A stretch of 5,315 bases of DNA from Bryobacteraceae bacterium (GTDB lineage Bacteria > Acidobacteriota > Terriglobia > Bryobacterales > Bryobacteraceae), in the NCBI GenBank assembly GCA_025350445.1, contig JANXXV010000581.1, forward strand, positions 1-5,315, in the 5' to 3' direction. Below, piece after piece: positions 1-5,009 of the stretch. Position numbers and translations under genes: made by a program. How positions within the stretch are numbered: the stretch's first letter is position 1; every line of letters starts with the position of its first letter. A model generated the notes under the pieces. It made no database searches, was not told the DNA's origin, and saw only the letters and a list, made by a program, of their open reading frames with translations.

Positions 1-1474
1 CCTTCGGATTGAGACGCAGCGCTTCCAGGAATGCCTGTTCCGCTTCGTCCAGGCGGTCCAGATAGACAAGACAGTCCCCTCTGGTATTCCACATCTCGGC
101 GCTCATCGGGTTGATTGCGGTCGCGCGGCGCGCCAGTTCCAATCCTGCTTCGTGATCGTGAAGGCCGGCCGATATGAAACGAGCTACCTCGCCGAGCAGC
201 ACCCAGTTGTACGGCTGGCGGTTGAGAGCCTCCCGGTAGCCGATCAGAGCGGTCTCACGGCGTCCCTCTGTCAAATGCTTGCGCGCTGACTCCAGTGGCT
301 GGTTCAGGTGGGAATATGCCGCTTTTGAGAATTGATTCCGGAACAGGTGCTGCGTTCCGGGACCGGCGTCACGGCACAGCATGCGCGTATAGATCCGCGG
401 GCTGTCGCCGTCCGGCTCGATCCAAGTGCAGCCTCCCCTGGCGGTAAAGAAGGCACTGAGCAGCGGGAAGTTTAGGCCGATGGCGGTGGATGCGCCGAAG
501 TGCTGGTATGTGTAGGTTTCGTTCACATCCGCAGCCGTCGCGATTCCGTAATCGTTCAACAGTATGAACCCTTCCGGGACCAGCCGGCAAAGCAGCTTCT
601 CCAGACATTCGATGGCGCCATAATTGTGCAGCAGGTAACGGCATGGAGGACTGCCGCGGTGGGAAAACTCCGCCGCGAATTCGAGATATGGCAAGGCGGC
701 ACTGGCCGGGCGGAACTCTCCCTCCAGCGAAAACAGGTGAAAGAGATTGATCAGTTTGCGTTTCGGCTCCCGAGCCACGGATGTAGCCCGCCGGATGATT
801 TCCGCGAGATCCAGATCGGTGTGGTCCTTAAGATTTGTGCAACGCGCCAGGTACGTCCTCAGATATAGCTGGGCGACGCTTGACTCATCAACTTCGAGCA
901 CCGCGGCGGGAAGCGAATCCAGAATGTAGTTGAGGAATACGGCGCGGAAGCTATCCGCATCGCAGGCCTCAAGCTGCGTGGCGTCGATTGTCCTGATCTC
1001 ATACCGGCCGGCGTGATCGGCCAGAACACCGCTCGCGGCCAGATCTTCCAATATTTGTAGTGACGAATCCGCCGCCACATAATACAAGCGCTGGTAGTAA
1101 TCCTTTTCATTCGTGCGGCAGAGCCGGCGGAAAACGTCCAGGAAAAAGCGTGCGAAGAGGCCGACGCCAACGCCCAATTCAAGGATGCGGATCTGCCCTT
1201 CCAATGTTCCTTGCCGTTCCGATTCCAACAGGTTCTGAAACAATACGGCCGCCGCATTTGCCGAGTGGCAGCCGTCGTTATTTACGGCGAACGGTACCTC
1301 GTGCGAAGTGAAAGATCCGCCGCCGCGCACTTCCCAGTAGATCTGTCCCAGCTCCCAATCGATGCTCTCCGCCATCGGGCAGAAGTCCTGGATTATCACC
1401 CGAGCTGAACCCACAGTCTCGAGGATCCCGGCGGGCGAGACAGAAGCCGCAACTGTTCCGGACAGAGATTGCAT
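1..1474 (-). CDS. MidA-like SAM-dependent methyltransferase with C-terminal TPRs (3' end outside window)
   Basis: My own translation from ATG at 1474 stays open for 491 codons to the left edge. A class I methyltransferase domain is clear: SAM-binding loop RILELGVGVG (96-105), the beta-2 acidic residue in VAADSS (D136), and VFLNYILDSLP (179-189), resembling the NE..DALP motif of the MidA/NDUFAF7 family. GFILLNDYG (302-310) followed by H325 matches the MidA iDYG...H region. MidA-family enzymes methylate arginine in the mitochondrial complex I assembly case; the bacterial substrate here is unknown. From about 399 the protein turns into tetratricopeptide repeats, with a textbook TPR at 457-491 (MWNTRGDCLVYLDRLDEAEQ onward), so more repeats probably follow outside. 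TPRs would recruit a protein partner. No Shine-Dalgarno is evident; translation may depend on the SUMF1 gene, whose stop is 18 bases upstream. Confidence 0.88.
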   Translation of the reverse strand, partial: MQSLSGTVAASVSPAGILETVGSARVIIQDFCPMAESIDWELGQIYWEVRGGGSFTSHEVPFAVNNDGCHSANAAAVLFQNLLESERQGTLEGQIRILELGVGVGLFARFFLDVFRRLCRTNEKDYYQRLYYVAADSSLQILEDLAASGVLADHAGRYEIRTIDATQLEACDADSFRAVFLNYILDSLPAAVLEVDESSVAQLYLRTYLARCTNLKDHTDLDLAEIIRRATSVAREPKRKLINLFHLFSLEGEFRPASAALPYLEFAAEFSHRGSPPCRYLLHNYGAIECLEKLLCRLVPEGFILLNDYGIATAADVNETYTYQHFGASTAIGLNFPLLSAFFTARGGCTWIEPDGDSPRIYTRMLCRDAGPGTQHLFRNQFSKAAYSHLNQPLESARKHLTEGRRETALIGYREALNRQPYNWVLLGEVARFISAGLHDHEAGLELARRATAINPMSAEMWNTRGDCLVYLDRLDEAEQAFLEALRLNPK

Positions 1475-1492
1475 GATTATATTGACACTACG

Positions 1493-2374
1493 CTACGGGT
1501 TGATTGCAATACGTAACCCAGCGCCGCCAAATTGCGGGTTGCTCAGCAGATGCGTTGCCGAGCGGCAGTATTCCGCCGGATAAGATTGACCGCCTCCGCG
1601 CATTGCGCCGATCTCCGGCTGCATTCTTCCCTGGGGATCCACATTCGCCATTTTCGCGTAGGTGGAAAGGAAATCCGCGCAGAACTCCCAAACATTTCCG
1701 TGCATATCGTACAAACCCCAGGCATTGGGTTCCTTCTGGCCTACCGGATGGATGACCCCGCCGGAATTGTCTTTGTACCAGCCGGCCCGGGCAAGATCCG
1801 CGGGTGTGTCTCCGGAGGAAAATCGAGTATGTGAACCGGCGCGGCAGGCATACTCCCACTGCGCTTCGGTGGGCAACGAGACCTTGACGCCGAGGCGCAG
1901 TGTCACGCGCTTGCAGAATTCCACTGCTTGCGGATAAATAAGCTGATCCACCGGCAGATTGTCCGCTTGCGTAAGACTTGGATTGAAACCCATCACCGCC
2001 TTGAATTGCGGTTGCGTGATTTCAAAGCGGCCGAGATAGAAGGGTTCGCTAATCTCAATCAGCCGCGCCGGCGATTCGTTCACCTGGTGCCCCTGCTCTT
2101 CAACAGGTGACCCCATCGTAAACTCGCCGCGCTCGATCCGAATCAACTGGAATTTCACGCCGTCCCAATCGAATTCTACTTGTCGCGATTGGCTTGCGAT
2201 CGCCTTCTTGATGCTTGTGCTCATTTGCGTTCTCCCGGAACTTTGCGCCGCCGCCCCGAAAACCATCGCCGCGCACACAACACCCGCCACGAATATCCCG
2301 AATAAACGGGTGCCAGCTGTCTGCTTAAACGAATCATGCAAGTGCCTGCGTGGCTCATGGGTGCTTTGCATCAT
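1493..2374 (-). CDS. SUMF1 / formylglycine-generating-enzyme-fold protein, probably exported
   Basis: A 293-residue protein read from ATG at 2374 (a second ATG follows at 2371), overlapping the upstream gene by 20 bases. Residues 1-44 look like a Sec signal: basic N-region, hydrophobic run LFGIFVAGVVCAAMVFG (24-40), then an AAA-Q cleavage-type site. The SUMF1 domain covers about 70-293, with GEFTMGSP (83-90), PFYLGRFEITQ (111-121), LPTEAQWEYACRAG (167-180), GLYDMHGNVWEF (220-231), RGGG (259-262) and CRSA (270-273). In true FGEs two copper-binding cysteines lie five residues apart. Here only Cys270 is present and Tyr265 occupies the first position, so sulfatase activation is unlikely; a binding or regulatory role is likelier. 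Periplasmic SUMF1-fold TagR of Pseudomonas aeruginosa acts in T6SS signalling, a relevant precedent. A second ATG at 2224 with a better ribosome site would give a 243-residue form lacking the signal. Confidence 0.88.
   Translation of the reverse strand: MMQSTHEPRRHLHDSFKQTAGTRLFGIFVAGVVCAAMVFGAAAQSSGRTQMSTSIKKAIASQSRQVEFDWDGVKFQLIRIERGEFTMGSPVEEQGHQVNESPARLIEISEPFYLGRFEITQPQFKAVMGFNPSLTQADNLPVDQLIYPQAVEFCKRVTLRLGVKVSLPTEAQWEYACRAGSHTRFSSGDTPADLARAGWYKDNSGGVIHPVGQKEPNAWGLYDMHGNVWEFCADFLSTYAKMANVDPQGRMQPEIGAMRGGGQSYPAEYCRSATHLLSNPQFGGAGLRIAINP
2231..2236 (-). promoter_or_regulatory. Internal ribosome binding site before the alternative SUMF1 start
   Basis: GGGAGA on the minus strand, six bases before an in-frame ATG at 2224-2222 (MSTSIKKAIA...). 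The upstream ATG pair at 2374/2371 has no comparable site. This could be the true start, or a second start producing a form without the signal peptide. The signal-like hydrophobic segment encoded just upstream argues that the long form is also real. Confidence 0.5.
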
Positions 2375-2960
2375 AGGCGGTCTTGCACCGGCTGTCCCAG
2401 TCGGTGCCGTAGCTTTCTTTGTGACCGGAGGCCAAATTCTTGTAGTAATCGTCAAAAGAAGCGCTGTGCGGCCGTGCCCATTCGTAGTAGCTGGTGGTGC
2501 ATCCGCGTTTATCCTTGCAAGCGTCAAAGGCGGTGAGCGCCGTCTTGACACCCTCGTATTCCTTCCGCTCGATGGCCTTAATATAGTCCTCGCGGCTGCG
2601 AACACCGCCGGAACAATCGGGGCCCATGATGTTGTCGAAGTCGCCTTTGTGAGAGAGATTGGCCAGCTCAATTACATAGACATCCATGATGACGCACTTG
2701 TCATAGCAGGGATCGAGTGTAATGGTTCCCGCGCTCATCAGCGTGTGCCCGCCGCCCGCGGTGGGGCCGGTCACCACCGTTGGATCCGCGCCACCGTTGG
2801 CCGCCTTAGCCGCGGCATAGACGCCGGTTCCGCCGTCGCAATTGGTCACCGAGTCTTTGATCTGCTGCAGGTTCCAATTGGCGTCCTTACCGGTCGCAGG
2901 ACATTTTGCCGCCGGTGTCGGCGTCGGCGGTGCCGGCCTTGATCCTCCGCAACTGCACAC
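2355..2960 (-). CDS. Cys-rich 201-aa orphan protein, candidate effector/cargo
   Basis: A 201-residue protein with ten cysteines (residues 2, 4, 20, 41, 85, 89, 116, 148, 154, 192). It starts with GTG at 2960, chosen because a near-perfect AAAGGAGA lies about ten bases upstream. It begins MCSCGGS, followed by a Pro/Thr linker (PAPPTPTP) and a Gly-rich segment (residues 55-75). The folded part appears to start at TITLDPCYDKC (79-89) and contains IELANLSHKGDFD (97-109), SREDYIKAIERKEYEGVK (122-139), ACKDKRGC (147-154) and a C-terminal HKESYGTDWD. There is no signal peptide or membrane segment. I do not recognise a named family. IELANLSHK faintly resembles a metallopeptidase HEL-type helix with the first His replaced, which is weak evidence. 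Secretion by a contractile system would fit its disulfide potential and neighbours, but that is inference. Confidence 0.82.
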   Translation of the reverse strand: MCSCGGSRPAPPTPTPAAKCPATGKDANWNLQQIKDSVTNCDGGTGVYAAAKAANGGADPTVVTGPTAGGGHTLMSAGTITLDPCYDKCVIMDVYVIELANLSHKGDFDNIMGPDCSGGVRSREDYIKAIERKEYEGVKTALTAFDACKDKRGCTTSYYEWARPHSASFDDYYKNLASGHKESYGTDWDSRCKTAYDAKHP

Positions 2961-2970
2961 TGTTAGTAGT

Positions 2971-2978
2971 TCTCCTTT
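2971..2978 (-). promoter_or_regulatory. Strong Shine-Dalgarno for the Cys-rich protein
   Basis: AAAGGAGA on the minus strand, about ten bases before the GTG at 2960, in the 27-base gap after the two-domain gene. It is the best ribosome binding site in the window and decides the GTG start. It suggests this gene is translated more strongly than its coupled neighbours. Confidence 0.75.
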
Positions 2979-2987
2979 AATTGCATA

Positions 2988-3731
2988 TCAGGCGCACCAT
3001 TGCTTCAGATAGGCGATACCCGCGGCATGGAGCCGCTGGATCCGATCTCCCTGGCTGGCGATTTGCTTATCGTTGAGCACGGTGGCGGCCCAGGAAAAGA
3101 GCGGATCGGTATCGAAGCTGGAGCCGAGCATAAACATCATCGCCGCGACAAGCGTGACCCCCTGCGGATTGGCAACCCCATACCTGCCGGACACAGCAGC
3201 GGCTTTCAGTATCAGCCGCTCCAAGCCCTTATCTCCAAGATACAGCGCCTTCTCCGGGAATACCCTTGTCAGGCGGGCTTTCAATTCGATCAGGAATGCC
3301 TGCGGTGCACCGATAATTTCCAGCGGCTCCTGAAGCAGCCGCGTTTGGGCTGCATCGATGTACGCGTTATCGGGACCGGACACCAGATCAAGGTAATCCA
3401 TGGCCCTTTGATGAAGGGTCTGCGCCTTATCGCCGGCGCTGGCTGATTTATCGGTCAGAACGTCGGCCGCCCAAGGCAATTGCGGATCGGTGTCGAACCC
3501 GCGGCCGATCAGTAGAGTCAGATCGATGAAAAGCACCACATAGTTTGAAGTGGACAGCCGATACCCGGCTGACTGTTTGCGCCCGTACTGCACCGTCTCC
3601 CTTACGCCGGCCTCGCCCAGGAAAATGGAATGTTTCGGGAACTGTTCCTGCACATGCCGCATGGCCGCAAGTTCGAAGTTGGGTGAGTTGGAGTTCGCAA
3701 ACTCCTCCATCTGATCGGGCCGGATAATCAC
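2988..3731 (-). CDS. Two-domain protein: tandem copies of the FP/FDTDP/PWA-NDK domain
   Basis: A 247-residue soluble-looking protein starting with GTG at 3731, overlapping the GNAT stop by four bases (GTGA). A GAGG seven bases upstream supports this start, and the resulting N-terminus MIIRPDQM matches its paralogue (MVIRQKQM, ATG at 4973). The protein is an internal duplication. Repeat 1 runs from FPKHSIFLGE (31-40) to GFDTDPQLPWAADVLTDK (78-95); repeat 2 runs from FPEKALYLGD (158-167) to SFDTDPLFSWAATVLNDK (205-222). The distance from the FP Phe to the FDTDP Phe is 48 residues in both halves and in the 117-aa paralogue. The extended N-terminal MIIRxxQM segment is present only once. Function is unknown; related proteins occur, to my recollection, near T6SS effector genes. 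Placement between the GNAT and the Cys-rich protein suggests it serves one of them. Confidence 0.85.
   Translation of the reverse strand: MIIRPDQMEEFANSNSPNFELAAMRHVQEQFPKHSIFLGEAGVRETVQYGRKQSAGYRLSTSNYVVLFIDLTLLIGRGFDTDPQLPWAADVLTDKSASAGDKAQTLHQRAMDYLDLVSGPDNAYIDAAQTRLLQEPLEIIGAPQAFLIELKARLTRVFPEKALYLGDKGLERLILKAAAVSGRYGVANPQGVTLVAAMMFMLGSSFDTDPLFSWAATVLNDKQIASQGDRIQRLHAAGIAYLKQWCA
3066..3641 (-). repeat. Protein-level tandem duplication inside the 247-aa gene
   Basis: The span covers repeat 1 (residues 31-95, bases 3641-3447) and repeat 2 (residues 158-222, bases 3260-3066). The match is clear in protein (FP..., LG, FDTDP, WA..VL.DK in identical register) but is diverged in DNA, so the duplication is old rather than a recent copying event. 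The linker between the copies is about 60 residues. Confidence 0.75.
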
Positions 3732-4207
3732 GCGGCCGCCTCAGTTTGGTTCAGCCGGCGTTTGTATAATCCGCCAACGTGCGTTAGTCCCATTGCTTCA
3801 TACAGACGCCCTGTGCCCGTAATGTTGACGTTGGTGGAGACGCCCAGGCACATCTCTTGCGCTCCTTGCTCGATGGCCCATTGCTCGAAGGCCCGCAAAA
3901 GCCGCAGCGCCGTCCGTCCGCCGCGATAGCGCGGGTCCACGAATAGCACCATGTCGCAGGCGACCTTCTCGTCACAGAAAAAATAGTCGGAGATATAGCC
4001 GCCGATCATGCCCACCACAACACCGTGATCTTCGGCTACAAAACCACCGTACGTCGTGGGGGCTGTAATGTAATTGGTGAATAACCGGCGCACTTTATCG
4101 CGATCGAACGGGAGAAATGAGTAGGCGCTCTCTTCGTGCATGGACGCACCCATCCCCAGCACTATCTCAATGTCTTCGTGCCGGGGAACACGAACGGTCA
4201 TCCCCAC
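3728..4207 (-). CDS. GNAT-family N-acetyltransferase
   Basis: A 159-residue protein, the usual size for a single GNAT domain, which transfers an acetyl group from acetyl-CoA to an amine. The substrate cannot be told from the sequence. Core strand beta-4 and motif A are visible at about 84-110: CDMVLFVDPRYRGG followed by RTALRLLRAFEQWA. The acetyl-CoA loop (R/QxxGxG/A) reads RGGRTA, with Arg at the usual second Gly position and Ala at the last. This variant is familiar from phage-type and accessory GNATs. The C-terminal YEAMGL (136-141) is the typical motif B element. The start may be GTG at 4207 (GGG six bases upstream) or ATG at 4201. The TGA stop overlaps the next start codon (GTGA), so the two genes are probably translationally coupled. 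Modification of the neighbouring proteins is possible but unproven. Confidence 0.9.
   Translation of the reverse strand: MGMTVRVPRHEDIEIVLGMGASMHEESAYSFLPFDRDKVRRLFTNYITAPTTYGGFVAEDHGVVVGMIGGYISDYFFCDEKVACDMVLFVDPRYRGGRTALRLLRAFEQWAIEQGAQEMCLGVSTNVNITGTGRLYEAMGLTHVGGLYKRRLNQTEAAA
3739..3742 (-). promoter_or_regulatory. Ribosome binding site for the two-domain protein
   Basis: GAGG on the minus strand, seven bases before the GTG at 3731 and inside the end of the GNAT gene. It supports the GTG start that overlaps the GNAT stop codon. Confidence 0.5.
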
Positions 4208-4225
4208 ATAATACCCGATTGGAAA

Positions 4226-4603
4226 CTACCGCCGCTTCCAGACGGTCTTATCCAAAGTAGGGAACTTGATTTTGCAATTTCCGGGATCGATGCCTTCCAC
4301 TCTGGCGGCGCCCCGTTCATCCAAACTCCCGGTGACGATGGTTCCGTCCGGAAGCTTGATCTCGTACGCCTGGCCTGGAGTCGGATTTCCTTCCTTGTCC
4401 ACCATGGCGATTTCCACCCAGTGTTTCTTGTCCGGCGAGACGACCTTCGTCCCGGAATTGGAGGGCGGGGAGGAACTGGAAGTCGCCGGGGAAGTAGAAG
4501 AAGAGGACGAAGCCGGGGTACATGGCACGACGGCGCCTCCCACTTCGTCGTGCTGGAAGGAACCGTCCGCGTCCTGTTCGGCCTTAGTTAAATCCGATGC
4601 CAT
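4226..4603 (-). CDS. Small protein with Ser/Pro linker and VgrG-tail-type (carboxypeptidase regulatory-like) beta domain
   Basis: A 125-residue protein. Residues 1-29 are polar. Residues 30-52 form a low-complexity Ser/Pro/Thr linker. Residues 60-125 form a compact beta-rich domain beginning HWVEI (61-65), with LPDG (84-87), GSLDERGAARVEGI (92-105) and FPTLD (114-118) near the end. This pattern (HW.EI..V...G.P..G..Y.I.LPDG....G.LD..G.ARV.GI..G.C...FP.LD...W) is one I recognise from C-terminal extensions of VgrG spikes and from small proteins in T6SS effector clusters, sometimes annotated as carboxypeptidase regulatory-like. Here it is free-standing, tethered by a flexible linker, so a docking role on a secretion tip or cargo is a reasonable inference. 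Start is ATG at 4603, 16 bases after the upstream stop; the Shine-Dalgarno is weak. No signal peptide is visible. Confidence 0.82.
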   Translation of the reverse strand: MASDLTKAEQDADGSFQHDEVGGAVVPCTPASSSSSTSPATSSSSPPSNSGTKVVSPDKKHWVEIAMVDKEGNPTPGQAYEIKLPDGTIVTGSLDERGAARVEGIDPGNCKIKFPTLDKTVWKRR

Positions 4604-4619
4604 GATGTTGGGTATCCGG

Positions 4620-4973
4620 CTAACGCGCCGGATGTTCTTTCGCGGCCATAAACAAGCTATCCATGCGCGCGGAGGAATTCCTTAACACTTTATCATTGAG
4701 GATTCGCGATGCCCAGGGAAGATCCTCGCGTGTATTGAAATCGCTCCCGTACACCATCATAAGGTCGATGTACTTGCACACGTCCCGTTCTGCTTTGACG
4801 GCGTACTGCGCGGCTTGATCGATCCCATAACGAATAGTTTTCCGCACCCCCGGCTCCTGCATCGCCTGGCACTCCGCCGGGAAACACTTGTTCAGATGGA
4901 CCACCATGCGATTCTCAAAATCCGTGTTGGCGCCTTCCGTAAAGGCGCTCATCTGCTTCTGGCGGATCACCAT
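4620..4973 (-). CDS. Small single-domain protein with FP/LPWA/NDK signature, paralogue of the 247-aa protein downstream
   Basis: A 117-residue cytosolic-looking protein with no signal peptide or membrane segment. The ATG at 4973 is preferred over an upstream TTG at 5000 because its first residues (MVIRQKQM) match the start of the 247-aa protein encoded at 3731-2988 (MIIRPDQM). A weak GGGG lies about 10 bases upstream. The two proteins match without gaps over about 95 residues: FP at 31-32, GVR at 42-44, YG at 49-50, IDL at 69-71, Phe79, LPWA at 85-88 and DK at 94-95. From memory, small proteins with this pattern (FP...LG...FD.DP..PWA..IL.D) occur beside T6SS effector and PAAR/VgrG-type genes, usually annotated as hypothetical. 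I know no established function. An adaptor, chaperone or immunity role is inference. The stop lies 16 bases before the next gene. Confidence 0.8.
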   Translation of the reverse strand: MVIRQKQMSAFTEGANTDFENRMVVHLNKCFPAECQAMQEPGVRKTIRYGIDQAAQYAVKAERDVCKYIDLMMVYGSDFNTREDLPWASRILNDKVLRNSSARMDSLFMAAKEHPAR

Positions 4974-5009
4974 TGTTTTTGGACCCCGCGTCTGCAACAA
5001 AACACCGGC

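Noticed and set aside
859..1257. A 132-codon minus-strand frame with Trp/Arg/Ser-rich translation
   Set aside because: It is an out-of-frame shadow of the methyltransferase gene, whose real frame contains the SAM-binding ELGVGVG motif and stays open to the window edge.
2375..2671. An N-terminal extension of the SUMF1 frame up to 2671
   Set aside because: This part overlaps the Cys-rich gene in another frame and its translation is Thr/Pro/Ala-rich without protein character. The supported starts are 2374 or 2224.
2208..2942. A 244-codon open frame on the plus strand
   Set aside because: It lies entirely antisense to the Cys-rich and SUMF1 genes, has a low-complexity Val/Ala/Arg-rich translation ending in an Arg/Cys run, and has no recognisable domain. 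It is a shadow in GC-rich coding DNA.
2963..2986. A seven-codon minicistron (ATG to TAA) overlapping the ribosome site of the Cys-rich gene
   Set aside because: It could be a leader peptide, but it has no ribosome site of its own and its codons coincide with the AAAGGAGA sequence, so chance is the simpler explanation.
3000..3446. A 148-codon plus-strand frame
   Set aside because: It is antisense to the duplicated-domain gene, and its composition and lack of motifs mark it as a shadow.
4974..5009. The longest gap (36 bases) as a possible promoter
   Set aside because: It contains no recognisable -35/-10 pair, and flanking genes in the same orientation make simple read-through transcription more likely.
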